Source: Campylobacter concisus
GTDB taxonomy: Bacteria > Campylobacterota > Campylobacteria > Campylobacterales > Campylobacteraceae
Direction of reading: 5' to 3'
Length of the DNA: 64,000 bases
Assembly (NCBI RefSeq): GCF_015679985.1
Contig: NZ_CP049239.1
Coordinates: 558,001-622,000, forward strand
Shown in pieces: positions 1 through 8,108 of this stretch. A program made the position numbers and the translations under genes. Below the pieces are notes generated by a model that had not been told where the DNA came from, ran no database searches, and worked only from the letters and a program-made list of their open reading frames with translations. Each line of letters begins with the position of its first letter. The stretch's first letter is position 1.

Positions 1-637
1 TCTTGCTCATAGCCTAAGTCTTGCTGATGCTAAGGCAAGTTTGGCTAAAAATGAGCTAAGTGAGAGCAAGGCGCTTTTAAAGCAGTTAAATCTCGCCACA
101 AACGATATAAATAACATTACGACTAAAAATAGCAGCGAAATTTCAAAAGTGCTAAGCCAAGATATAAAAAGCACGCTTTTAAATATCAGTGAAAAGAGTC
201 AAAATCCGCAAAGCGTAAATGCCGCAAATAAGATGATTTCACAGATCGAGATGCATCAAATGATATCAAGCCTTCAAGGCGGGATTCAAACTTATATGCC
301 TTATATTTGGGATGGCGTTGAGGGTGGAAATATCGCATTTAAGCAAGGCAAAAAGGATAAATTTTACGCTCAGATCGATCTAAATTTTAAGAAATTTGGA
401 CAGATAAATGTGATGGTTGGACTTATTGATAAAAGGTACATTGATCTTTCGGTAGCTACGCAAACAAATGAGTTTAAGGAGCTAATCCTCTCAAACTCTA
501 GCGAATTAAAACAAGCAATATCAAAGCTTGGACTTATAGTTTCAAACTTTAATATCAAAATTTTGTCAAAAGTGAAGCTAAATGATAGATTTAAAAAATT
601 TGGTGGCCTTGATGTGGGCTTTGATAAGAAAATTTAA
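1..637 (+). CDS. FliK-like flagellar hook-length control protein, C-terminal part (5' truncated by window)
   Basis: The frame is open from base 2 to the stop at 635-637, so the gene starts before the window; an internal TTG at 41 is not needed as a start. The last roughly 90 residues (from IDLNFKKFGQINVMV to KQAISKLGL) have the pattern of the FliK C-terminal domain, two strands followed by an amphipathic helix. That domain signals the export gate to switch from hook to filament substrates. The stop overlaps the next ATG by one base (TAATG), and the next gene encodes an FlhB-C-terminal homologue, which supports a flagellar export role. The FliK assignment rests on pattern and neighbour, not on a search. 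Confidence 0.6.
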   Translation, partial: LAHSLSLADAKASLAKNELSESKALLKQLNLATNDINNITTKNSSEISKVLSQDIKSTLLNISEKSQNPQSVNAANKMISQIEMHQMISSLQGGIQTYMPYIWDGVEGGNIAFKQGKKDKFYAQIDLNFKKFGQINVMVGLIDKRYIDLSVATQTNEFKELILSNSSELKQAISKLGLIVSNFNIKILSKVKLNDRFKKFGGLDVGFDKKI

Positions 638-897
638 TGCAAGTAAATAAGAAAAAAGCAGTAGCTCTTGGCTACAACAGATCTAAAGATAATGCTCCAA
701 GAGTGCTGGCTAGTGGCGCTGGCGAGATAGCAAATAGAATAATCGATCTTGCAAAAGAGCATGATATACCGATCAAAGAGGATCCTGATCTTATTGAAAT
801 TTTAAGCAAGGTTGAAGTTGATCAAGAAATTCCACCAAATTTATATAAAGCTGTTGCTGAAATTTTTAGCTTTTTATATAAGATCACAAAGAAATGA
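637..897 (+). CDS. fhlB: FhlB, stand-alone homologue of the FlhB cytoplasmic domain
   Basis: An 86-aa cytoplasmic protein matching only the C-terminal part of FlhB (FlhB/YscU family): KKAVALGYN near the start, VLASGAGEIANRIIDLAKE, then DPDLIEILSKVEVDQEIPPNLY, which corresponds to the helix and PxxLYxAVAE segment after the FlhB cleavage site. It has no membrane segments and no NPTH autocleavage motif. In related Campylobacter such proteins influence hook length and flagellar gene expression (family knowledge). It overlaps the FliK-like gene by one base, so the two are probably translationally coupled. Confidence 0.85.
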   Translation: MQVNKKKAVALGYNRSKDNAPRVLASGAGEIANRIIDLAKEHDIPIKEDPDLIEILSKVEVDQEIPPNLYKAVAEIFSFLYKITKK

Positions 898-1008
898 TCT
901 ATAAATTTGCTTAAAAATTAGCAAGGCATATAAAGAGTGGCAGGGATATTGACGATATACAAAAAGTGGCGTAAGCTAAATATTAAATTAAAATTTTAAA
1001 GGCTATTT

Positions 1009-1578
1009 GTGGCACAAAAATTAATATTAATAGGGGCATCTACTGGCGGGCCTGGGCATTTAAAAAAGTTACTAAAAAACGTAAAACTAAATGGAGCTAT
1101 CATCGTGATAGCCCAGCACATGAATAAAATGTTTATAAACTCTTTCGCTATGCAAATCGGAAAAGAGTGTGGCTTAGATGTTGAAATTTTAAATGAGAGG
1201 AAAATTTTAAAAGAAAATACCGTATACGTCTGTGAACAAAATGTAGTGGTATCACCAAATTTACCAATCAGTGCAAAACCAAATACAGAAGAAAAAACTA
1301 TATATACGCCAAATGTTGATGTGTTGTTTAAATCTGGAGTTGGAATTTGTAAAAGCGCAAATGTCTTAGCTATCTTACTAACTGGCATCGGAGATGATGG
1401 TGCATCTGGGCTTGATAAGCTTTATAAGGCTGGAGCAAAATGTATAGCTGAAAATGAAGAGAGTGCGATAGTTTATGGTATGCCAAAACGTGCAAAAGAG
1501 CTAAATCAAAGCTTAAAATCATTAAATCTAACTATGATAAAAAAAGAGCTGGAGGATTTTTTAAATGCTATTAACTAA
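1009..1578 (+). CDS. cheB: CheB-type chemoreceptor glutamate methylesterase without receiver domain
   Basis: A 189-aa CheB catalytic domain. The serine hydrolase triad is visible: Ser11 in GASTGGP, His37 in IVIAQHM and an Asp near residue 130 in TGIGDDGA. CheB removes methyl groups from, or deamidates, chemoreceptor glutamates. The N-terminal phosphoacceptor domain of enterobacterial CheB is absent, as is usual in Campylobacter, so activity cannot be controlled by CheA phosphorylation in the standard way. The start is GTG with AAAGG six bases upstream. The last 14 bases overlap cheR. Confidence 0.93.
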   Translation: MAQKLILIGASTGGPGHLKKLLKNVKLNGAIIVIAQHMNKMFINSFAMQIGKECGLDVEILNERKILKENTVYVCEQNVVVSPNLPISAKPNTEEKTIYTPNVDVLFKSGVGICKSANVLAILLTGIGDDGASGLDKLYKAGAKCIAENEESAIVYGMPKRAKELNQSLKSLNLTMIKKELEDFLNAIN

Positions 1579-2389
1579 TGACGCAAAAGATACAAAAACA
1601 ATGCAAACAAATACTTCACAAGATATGGATAGTTTTAATGAATTTATGAATGTTATCAAAACTCTTTGCGGAGTTGATCTGGAGCCAAAAAGAGATATTA
1701 CGTTGCAGCGAATTACTATTTTTATTAGGGATCGCCAGATAAAAAGCTTTAAAGATCTTGTTTCAATGATAAGATATAACTCAAGCTTACGACAAGACAT
1801 TTTAAATCTAGTAACTGTAAATGAGACTTATTTTTATAGAGAGTTGCCTCAACTTAAAGATGTGATATATTACGCAAAGGAGCTTGGAGGAGCTAGAATT
1901 TTGTGTGCTCCTTGCTCTACTGGAGATGAGTCATATTCTCTCGCAATGCTTGCTTATGAGATGGGATTTAAACAGCATGAAATTTCAATCGTAGGTATAG
2001 ATATAAACTCAGAAGCCATAGCAAGCTGTCAAAACGGCATTTTTAGTGAGAGGAGCTTGCATAGGTTAAGCGATTTTCAAAAAGAGAGATTTTTTACAAA
2101 AGTCGATGATAAATTTAAGATAAAAAAAGAAAACTTACCAAGGTGTGAGTTTAAAATTTTAAATGTTTTTGATGATGCTATTTTTAATCTAGGAAAATTT
2201 GATATCGTACTTTCAAGAAATATGATGATCTATTTTGATGATGATTTTAGATTAAAATGTGTTGAGAGACTTCATAAATTGCTTAAGCCAGATGGTAGGC
2301 TTTACGCTGGGCACGCTGATCTTGTGCCTTACACTCCAGCTTATGAAAAGCGCTTTTCAAATGGAACTACCTACTATCTAAAAAAATAA
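1565..2389 (+). CDS. cheR: CheR chemotaxis protein methyltransferase
   Basis: A 274-aa SAM-dependent methyltransferase that methylates receptor glutamates in adaptation. The CheR signature TVNETYFYRE is at about residues 81-90, followed by the SAM-binding loop ILCAPCSTGDESYSLAM and the motif FDIVLSRNMMIYFD. GGAGG nine bases before the ATG supports the start at 1565, although in-frame ATGs at 1601 and 1625 also exist. It overlaps the end of cheB, so the two opposing enzymes of receptor methylation are made from one operon. Confidence 0.93.
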   Translation: MLLTNDAKDTKTMQTNTSQDMDSFNEFMNVIKTLCGVDLEPKRDITLQRITIFIRDRQIKSFKDLVSMIRYNSSLRQDILNLVTVNETYFYRELPQLKDVIYYAKELGGARILCAPCSTGDESYSLAMLAYEMGFKQHEISIVGIDINSEAIASCQNGIFSERSLHRLSDFQKERFFTKVDDKFKIKKENLPRCEFKILNVFDDAIFNLGKFDIVLSRNMMIYFDDDFRLKCVERLHKLLKPDGRLYAGHADLVPYTPAYEKRFSNGTTYYLKK

Positions 2390-2398
2390 AAATTTACC

Positions 2399-2425
2399 AA
2401 GTCGCCTTTTGAGCTTAGGCGACTT
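2399..2425. terminator. Hairpin between convergent cheR and MFS genes
   Basis: AAGTCGCC (2399-2406) pairs with GGCGACTT (2418-2425) around an 11-base loop. A short T stretch follows on the plus strand. Its position between two convergent stops suggests a bidirectional terminator. Confidence 0.6.
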
Positions 2426-2438
2426 AATTTAAAATCAA

Positions 2439-3635
2439 TTACCTTATTTTGTAGCTTTTTAATACTATGTGATAGTAAAAAGCCCCTACAAAAAAGAGGC
2501 TTCCCATAAAACTTGCAATCATCTCAACGCTAAGTCCAATATCATAAAGCAGACCAATGATAAATGAAATAAGAGCGCTAAAGCCAAGAAAAACCATATC
2601 GTTATATGCAATCACTCGGCCATAAAATTCTTTTTTGCAGTTTTGCTGAAGCATTGTATAAGTGTAGCTCCAAAGACTTGATGTGCAAAATCCAGCGAAG
2701 ATAATGCCAATAAGTGATAGATAAAAATTCCAAAGCGATAAAGCCCAAATGATGATACCAAGGCCTTGACCGATATATACGAAAATAAGCGTATTTTTAT
2801 TTATAAATTTACTAAGTATGGCTGGAGCAAACATAAGTGAAATGGATCTTGAAGTATTTAATAGTCCTATAATTAGTGATGTCGAGAGTAAATTTGCATA
2901 TTTGTAATCAGCTAAAAGTGCTATCAATGCGTCATAAGCAGTAATGCCAACAAAGGCGTGCAAAAATATAAGGTGCACGATGAGTCTGTTTTCTTTTAAA
3001 TAAACAAGGCCATTTTTTAGCATTTTTAGTGGTTTTTCTATAAATTCTGGCTTTAGACCTTGTAAATTTAAAAAATATAAAAATCCAAAGCTAAGAATGT
3101 ATAGTATGCCATCAAGCAAAAAGGCGCTTTTAATACCAAAAAAGTGTATATAAACTCCCGCTAGCCCCATGCCAGCGGTGTATGAGACTGCCCAGATGAT
3201 AGAGTGGATCTCATTTGCGAGTTTGAGATTTTCTTTGCTTAAAATTTTTGGCAGTACGCTCATCTCTACTTGAAAATACATTCCGCCAGTGCCATTTCTA
3301 ACAAAAATAATAAGTAAAAGTAGCCATAAAAAATCAAGTGAGTCTATAAAAAGAAGCATGAAAACGCTTATCGTCTCAACTGCCATCATGATGACAAGCA
3401 TTGGTTTTGGGCTAAATTTATCAACTAAAATTCCACTAAATGGAGCTATGACAACACCTGGGATAAATGCCATCGCTGCACTTAGCGTAATTGCCCAAAC
3501 AGGAGCGTCAAGCTTGATAAGAAGGGTAAAAATACCTGTGTGCGAAAACCATACGCCAAAATAGCATATAAGCTGAATGATGCTTAAGAGGCGAAAATTT
3601 TTCTCTTCTTTTAAAAGTTTAAGATATTCTTTCAA
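2439..3635 (-). CDS. MFS family transporter (12-TM, exporter-like)
   Basis: A 398-aa very hydrophobic protein with about 12 predicted membrane spans. The conserved MFS loop between TM2 and TM3 is seen as APFSGILVDKFSPKPMLV (about residues 64-81). It resembles EntS/MefA-type exporters of small molecules; the substrate cannot be read from the sequence. The start is a TTG one base after the stop of the upstream lipoprotein gene, so it is probably translated by coupling to it. Pairing with an NlpE-like lipoprotein suggests an envelope-related job, but this is inference. Confidence 0.75.
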   Translation of the reverse strand: MKEYLKLLKEEKNFRLLSIIQLICYFGVWFSHTGIFTLLIKLDAPVWAITLSAAMAFIPGVVIAPFSGILVDKFSPKPMLVIMMAVETISVFMLLFIDSLDFLWLLLLIIFVRNGTGGMYFQVEMSVLPKILSKENLKLANEIHSIIWAVSYTAGMGLAGVYIHFFGIKSAFLLDGILYILSFGFLYFLNLQGLKPEFIEKPLKMLKNGLVYLKENRLIVHLIFLHAFVGITAYDALIALLADYKYANLLSTSLIIGLLNTSRSISLMFAPAILSKFINKNTLIFVYIGQGLGIIIWALSLWNFYLSLIGIIFAGFCTSSLWSYTYTMLQQNCKKEFYGRVIAYNDMVFLGFSALISFIIGLLYDIGLSVEMIASFMGSLFFVGAFYYHIVLKSYKIR

Positions 3636-3636
3636 C

Positions 3637-4839
3637 TTATTGATTCCACATTAGCGTTATTTGCTCTATCTTTGTTTCATCTGGGATATCGTTTAGGCTT
3701 GTTATCTCTTTGACAAGTGGATTTTTTAGTGTGATTAACATATCGTGGCTATCTATTTTTAGATAGATATTGTTTTTGTCACTACTAAATTTAGAAATAA
3801 CAAGAGAATTTTTTATATCTTTGAAATTTGATTTAAGGCTGATATTTTCTGGAGTTTTAAACTCGCTTGAGTAAATTTCAATGCTTGTGATAATGCCATT
3901 TAGCAAGGTGTATTCAAAAATTCTTTCATTTTTGTTTGTTACGATGTGGCTGTTTTCTTTTTTTGTGTTATCCCGTTTTATGTTTTTTGAGCCATAAATT
4001 TTTATCACATCTCTATTTGCTGATTCGTTTGTCAGCTCTGCAAAAAAGCCTTTGCCAAAGAGATTTTTTTGATCTTTATCTTTTTTATATCGTCCACTTA
4101 TGTGAGCATTTTTACAAATTTTGTCATTTGCTACTAGAAAAATTGCATTATTTATCCTGTGTATGCTTAGAGCAATGCCTTTTTCATCTAAAAGGTAAAA
4201 AATTCCTTTGTCGTAAAGTAGCTCAGAGCTAAACTCGCAAAGTGGCGAGCCATTTTTTAATGATGAATAAAAACTTATTTTCGCACCATTTTTGCTTGGT
4301 ACGATTACAATGTCTAAAAAGTTATCTTTGTTTTTAAATTTATAAAATTTAGCAAAAAAACTATCTTTGTAAGCTTTATTTACCGGCTCGAAATTATAAA
4401 TTTGAGCTAGCACGCCAACTCGCTTATTTTTCTTGTCATCAAGCTGAAGAAGGGAATTTTTATTTGGTGCAAAGTAGCTAAGATTGCCATTTTCATCTTT
4501 TAAAATGATAGCACTATCATCAACATCAAATGTGCCATTTTTTTCAACCAAGCTTACTTCTTTATCCATAGTAAGCATTGTTTTTGTATAGGTTTTGTCT
4601 TTATTTAACGTGATGATAGTTTTTATGCCTTCGCAGTTTGGGCAAGGCAAAATAGTGTGAAAACTACTATAAATTGAGTTTGGAAGTATTAGCTTTTCTG
4701 GCTTTTTGGGTGTATTTACTTGAACTAGCGGCTTGTCTTCTTTTACTGTATTTTGTGTGTTTTGATTTGGCTCTAAATTTTCATTTTTTGCGCAGCCAAG
4801 GATGAAAAATGAGATAAGTATGGCAAAAAGATATTTCAT
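3637..4839 (-). CDS. NlpE-like lipoprotein, large form
   Basis: About 400 aa. The signal peptide ends in the lipobox ILGC, with the lipidated Cys at residue 16 when the ATG at 4839 is used. That ATG has AAGGAG six bases upstream; a TTG two codons earlier is less likely. After a charged linker comes an NlpE N-terminal-like domain with a CPNC motif (about residues 66-69) followed by a TLNKDKTYTKTM strand pattern, as in copper-resistance/adhesion-sensor lipoprotein NlpE. The following roughly 300 residues are not recognised. Shares an operon with the MFS gene and lies downstream of a second, shorter NlpE-like gene. Confidence 0.7.
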   Translation of the reverse strand: MKYLFAILISFFILGCAKNENLEPNQNTQNTVKEDKPLVQVNTPKKPEKLILPNSIYSSFHTILPCPNCEGIKTIITLNKDKTYTKTMLTMDKEVSLVEKNGTFDVDDSAIILKDENGNLSYFAPNKNSLLQLDDKKNKRVGVLAQIYNFEPVNKAYKDSFFAKFYKFKNKDNFLDIVIVPSKNGAKISFYSSLKNGSPLCEFSSELLYDKGIFYLLDEKGIALSIHRINNAIFLVANDKICKNAHISGRYKKDKDQKNLFGKGFFAELTNESANRDVIKIYGSKNIKRDNTKKENSHIVTNKNERIFEYTLLNGIITSIEIYSSEFKTPENISLKSNFKDIKNSLVISKFSSDKNNIYLKIDSHDMLITLKNPLVKEITSLNDIPDETKIEQITLMWNQ

Positions 4840-4887
4840 TTGCAACTCCTTAAAAATTGCGAAATTATATCATTTTGCCTTTAAAAT

Positions 4888-5316
4888 TTATTTTACGCGT
4901 TTAAAGATGTATTTATCTTTTAGCTCGCCAGTGACCTCTTTTTGATCCATATCTAGCATTTTTAGGTTCTCGCCCTCTATTTTATAAAAGCTCTTTTCTT
5001 TATACTCATCAATCGTTGTTATCACACCATTTTCGATTGAGTATTTGCCTTTGCTAACGGCTTTGTAGTTGTCTTTTGACTTATAGTCCATCACGCTTTC
5101 AAATGTACCATCTTTTTTTAATGTTAAGCGTGAATCAACCCCCATGCAGCTAGCGCAAGGTAAAAATGCTTTATAAGTGCCCTCGATGCTGCTAATTGGA
5201 GCTTCGCAGCTACTTTTTACTTCACATTTGCCTTGTGGGACGTTTGCATTTTGGCTAGATGAGGCACAACCTGCCAAAAGTAGAGCCGCACTTAGTGCAA
5301 ATATAAAATTTTTCAT
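4888..5316 (-). CDS. NlpE-like lipoprotein, short form
   Basis: 142 aa. The signal peptide and lipobox LAGC place the lipidated Cys at residue 17. The body is a single NlpE N-terminal domain: TYKAFLPCASCMG with CxxC at 54-57, then RLTLKKDGTFE and YKAVSKGKYSIENG beta hairpins. In enterobacteria NlpE senses surface contact and copper/redox stress in the outer membrane; a matching role here is only inferred. It lies 48 bp upstream of the larger NlpE-like gene on the same strand and may be its paralogue. Confidence 0.75.
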   Translation of the reverse strand: MKNFIFALSAALLLAGCASSSQNANVPQGKCEVKSSCEAPISSIEGTYKAFLPCASCMGVDSRLTLKKDGTFESVMDYKSKDNYKAVSKGKYSIENGVITTIDEYKEKSFYKIEGENLKMLDMDQKEVTGELKDKYIFKRVK

Positions 5317-5351
5317 GCTAATCCTTTTTGAAAATAAAATTTAAAATGTAT

Positions 5352-5357
5352 TATAAT
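5352..5357 (+). promoter_or_regulatory. -10 element for the stomatin/NfeD operon
   Basis: A perfect TATAAT lies 40 bases before the ATG at 5397, in the divergent gap with the NlpE-like gene. Campylobacter sigma-70 promoters depend mainly on the -10 box. AAAGGAG before the ATG is the ribosome binding site. Confidence 0.5.
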
Positions 5358-5396
5358 ACTTAAGAAAATAACAAATTATAAATTAAAGGAGTAAAA

Positions 5397-6311
5397 ATGC
5401 AAATCGAAGCATTTGGCGTTTTAGTCGTAGTTCTGGTTATCTTTGCGTTCTTGTTTTTAAAGGCTGGTATCAAGATTGTCTCACAAGCTGATAATCTACT
5501 CATTGAGCGACTTGGCAAATTTCACAAAGTGCTTGATGGCGGATTTCACATAATCATACCATTTGTCGATCAAATAAGAGCGATAATCACCGTAAAAGAG
5601 CAGCTAGTAGATATTACAAAACAGCAAGTCATCACAAAAGATAACGTTAATATAAGCGTCGATGGCATCGTCTTTTTAAAGGTATTTGATGCAAAAATGG
5701 CAGTTTATAACGTAGATAACTACAAGCGTGCCATTGCAAATTTAGCCATGACAACACTTCGTGGTGAGATAGGCGCGATGAATCTTGATGATACACTAAG
5801 CTCACGTGACCGCCTAAATGCCGCACTTCAAGTGGCTCTTGGCGACGCTGCTGGCAACTGGGGCGTAAAGATCATGCGTGTAGAAATTTCTGAAATTTCT
5901 GTCCCACTTGGCATCGAAGAGGCGATGAATATGCAGATGAAAGCTGAGCGTGAAAAACGTGCGATCGAGCTAAAAGCCCTGGCTGAAAAAGAGGCACTAA
6001 TACGCAATGCCGAAGCACTAAAACAAGAAAAAGTACTTCAAGCAGAGGCGATCGAGCGTATGGCTGATGCGAAAAAATACGAACAAATCGCTATCGCAAC
6101 GGCTCAAAAAGAGGCTATGGATATGATAAATGATAGTATGAGCAAAAACGCAAATGCAGCAGAATTTTTGCTCGCTCGCGATAGAGTCGGGGCATTTAGC
6201 GAGCTAGCTAAAAATAGCTCAAAAGATAAAATTTTAGTCCCTTATGAGGCGACTGAGCTTATTGGTTCACTTAGCGTTTTGAAAAATTTCCTAGCTAAGG
6301 ATAAGGCGTGA
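5397..6311 (+). CDS. SPFH/stomatin-type membrane protein (QmcA-like)
   Basis: 304 aa: one N-terminal membrane anchor (about 6-24), the SPFH/band-7 domain (about 25-190, including LIERLGKFHKVLDGGFHIIIPF), and an Ala/Glu/Lys-rich coiled coil (about 190-250) through which these proteins form large ring assemblies. They organise membrane microdomains and bind membrane proteases. The four-base overlap with an NfeD gene is the classic stomatin-NfeD pairing. Confidence 0.9.
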   Translation: MQIEAFGVLVVVLVIFAFLFLKAGIKIVSQADNLLIERLGKFHKVLDGGFHIIIPFVDQIRAIITVKEQLVDITKQQVITKDNVNISVDGIVFLKVFDAKMAVYNVDNYKRAIANLAMTTLRGEIGAMNLDDTLSSRDRLNAALQVALGDAAGNWGVKIMRVEISEISVPLGIEEAMNMQMKAEREKRAIELKALAEKEALIRNAEALKQEKVLQAEAIERMADAKKYEQIAIATAQKEAMDMINDSMSKNANAAEFLLARDRVGAFSELAKNSSKDKILVPYEATELIGSLSVLKNFLAKDKA

Positions 6312-6700
6312 TCAGCCCTTTTATAATGATAGCAATCGGTGTGGTTTTGTGCATCACCGAGTTTATCTTTTTCTCGTTTTATTTGCTATTTTTTGGCATA
6401 GCTTTTATCGTAGTTGGAGCTATAAATTTTGGTTTTAGTTTTGCTTGGAGCTATCAAATTTTAATTACAGCAGCAATTGCGATTGTACTTCTTGTGCTTT
6501 TAAAAGCGCCGTTAAAGAGTAAATTTATGTCTAGAAAAGAGAACTTTAACGAGGAATTTTTAGACGAAGCCGGAGTTGGCGAGATCAGAGAAAATATGGT
6601 CTATTTCAAAGGCACACTTTGGAAATATGATGGAAATTTAGCTAATGGAGAGAAGGTGACAGTTCTTGGCACCAAAGGTGACAAGGTGATATTAAAATAA
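6308..6700 (+). CDS. NfeD-like membrane protein
   Basis: 130 aa. Two or three N-terminal hydrophobic segments (to about residue 65) are followed by a small soluble OB-fold-like domain with VGEIRENMVYFKGTLWKYDG, typical of short NfeD proteins. It starts with GTG inside GTGA, overlapping the stomatin stop by four bases. It lacks the ClpP-like protease domain of long NfeD forms. Expected to act with the adjacent SPFH protein in membrane quality control. Confidence 0.88.
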   Translation: MISPFIMIAIGVVLCITEFIFFSFYLLFFGIAFIVVGAINFGFSFAWSYQILITAAIAIVLLVLLKAPLKSKFMSRKENFNEEFLDEAGVGEIRENMVYFKGTLWKYDGNLANGEKVTVLGTKGDKVILK

Positions 6701-6718
6701 AAGTGCCATTTGGCACTT
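6701..6718. terminator. Bidirectional hairpin terminator
   Basis: AAGTGCCA (6701-6708) pairs with TGGCACTT (6711-6718) around two bases, right after the NfeD stop and just before the stop of the convergent small lipoprotein gene. A-rich and T-rich flanks would serve both directions. Confidence 0.7.
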
Positions 6719-6722
6719 TATG

Positions 6723-6929
6723 CTATTTTGCGTGAGCTGGGCAGCCTGCTGGCATTTGCTCATGCATCGCTCCTTGCATGCCATGATATGGGCAGCTTGG
6801 CATATTTTCTTGCATCATTTTTTGATGATGAGGACAACCGCAACCTTCGTGGCTTGCTGGCTTTGGCTCATTTTTAGCACAACCAACTAAAAATAGTCCG
6901 CAAATAACGGCAAATACTATCTTTTTCAT
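6723..6929 (-). CDS. Small Cys/His/Met-rich lipoprotein
   Basis: 68 aa from the ATG at 6929, which has AAGGAG six bases upstream; an earlier in-frame start at 6956 lacks a ribosome site. The signal peptide ends in LVGC (Cys17). The mature part is only about 50 residues and is crowded with metal ligands: CGCPHHQKMM, CPYHGMQ and CPAHAK, i.e. three C-P-x-H type repeats plus Met. Copper or other soft-metal binding is a reasonable inference. No family recognised. Confidence 0.7.
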   Translation of the reverse strand: MKKIVFAVICGLFLVGCAKNEPKPASHEGCGCPHHQKMMQENMPSCPYHGMQGAMHEQMPAGCPAHAK

Positions 6930-7061
6930 AACTCGCTCCTTTAAAGAATTTCTCACATTTTAGCCTTTAAAAATTAATTTTTCATAACGCTTGATTTATC
7001 ATATTTAAAAGCATTTTTGGCTAAACTTTCGCCAAAAAATAAGCAAAATAAAAGGTTAAAT

Positions 7062-8108
7062 TTGAAAAGACTTAGTGTAAATGAAGCCATCGATCTTATA
7101 GAAAATGCTCCACTTCACGAGCTTGGCAAGATGGCGCTAGCTAGAAAAAAAGAGCTTCATCCAGATAATATAACGACTTTCATCGTAGATCGCAACATCA
7201 ACTATACAAACGTTTGTTGGGTGGATTGTAAATTTTGCGCATTTTATCGCCACGCAAAAGAAGAAGACGCTTACGTGCTAAGTTTTGAGGAGATCGGCAA
7301 GAAGATCGAGGAGCTTATCGCCATTGGCGGCACGCAAATTTTATTTCAAGGTGGCGTTCATCCAAAGCTAAAGATAGAGTGGTACGAGGAGCTTGTTGGC
7401 TACATCAGCAAGCACTATCCAAGTATCACGATACATGGTTTTTCAGCCGTTGAGATCGACTACATCGCAAGAGTTTCAAAAATTTCTACAAAAGAGGTCT
7501 TAAGGCGCCTAAACGAAAAGGGCTTATACTCGATGCCAGGGGCTGGAGCAGAGATTTTAAGCGACCGCGTTCGTGACATCATCGCCCCTAAAAAGTGCGA
7601 CACCGCAGACTGGCTTCGCATACACAAAGAGGCGCACGAGCTTGGCATGAAAACGACTGCTACGATGATGTTTGGTACGGTTGAGAGCATACGTGAGATC
7701 GTGGAGCACTGGGAGCACATCAGAAATTTACAAGATGAAACGGCTGGATTTAGAGCCTTTATACTTTGGAGTTTTCAAGGGCTAAATACAAAGCTTATGC
7801 AAGAATTCCCTAAGATCAAAAAGCAAAGCTCAAATGTCTATCTAAGACTTCTTGCAGTCTCAAGGCTCTTTTTGGATAACTTTAAAAATATCCAAAGCAG
7901 CTGGGTCACGCAGGGCAGCTACGTAGGCCAGCTAGCACTTCTTTTTGGCGCAAACGACCTTGGCTCGACCATGATGGAAGAAAACGTCGTAAAGGCGGCA
8001 GGGGCTAGCTTTAGGATGAATCAAGACCAGATGATCGAGCTTATAAAAGATGTCGGAGAAATTCCAGCTAAGCGTAACACAAACTATGATATTTTGGAGA
8101 AATTTTAG
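7062..8108 (+). CDS. mqnC: MqnC, cyclic dehypoxanthine futalosine synthase (radical SAM)
   Basis: About 348 aa. The radical-SAM cluster motif CWVDCKFC (CxxxCxxC) is at about residues 52-59, followed by GGTQILFQGGVHP and the family-typical PGAGAEIL. MqnC closes the ring of dehypoxanthine futalosine in the futalosine pathway to menaquinone, the respiratory quinone of these bacteria. I chose TTG at 7062 because AAAGG lies six bases upstream and the product begins MKRLSVNEAI; an upstream TTG at 7017 in the same frame has no ribosome site. It is followed directly by the M16-like gene (TAG then ATG). Confidence 0.9.
   Translation: MKRLSVNEAIDLIENAPLHELGKMALARKKELHPDNITTFIVDRNINYTNVCWVDCKFCAFYRHAKEEDAYVLSFEEIGKKIEELIAIGGTQILFQGGVHPKLKIEWYEELVGYISKHYPSITIHGFSAVEIDYIARVSKISTKEVLRRLNEKGLYSMPGAGAEILSDRVRDIIAPKKCDTADWLRIHKEAHELGMKTTATMMFGTVESIREIVEHWEHIRNLQDETAGFRAFILWSFQGLNTKLMQEFPKIKKQSSNVYLRLLAVSRLFLDNFKNIQSSWVTQGSYVGQLALLFGANDLGSTMMEENVVKAAGASFRMNQDQMIELIKDVGEIPAKRNTNYDILEKF

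Noticed and set aside
3936-4232. 98-aa plus-strand frame opposite the NlpE-like gene
   Set aside because: Cys/Leu-rich antisense frame with no ribosome site; composition typical of a shadow of a Lys/Asn-rich gene.
7017-7061. Upstream TTG start for mqnC
   Set aside because: In frame but has no ribosome binding site; TTG at 7062 has AAAGG six bases upstream and gives the expected N-terminus.
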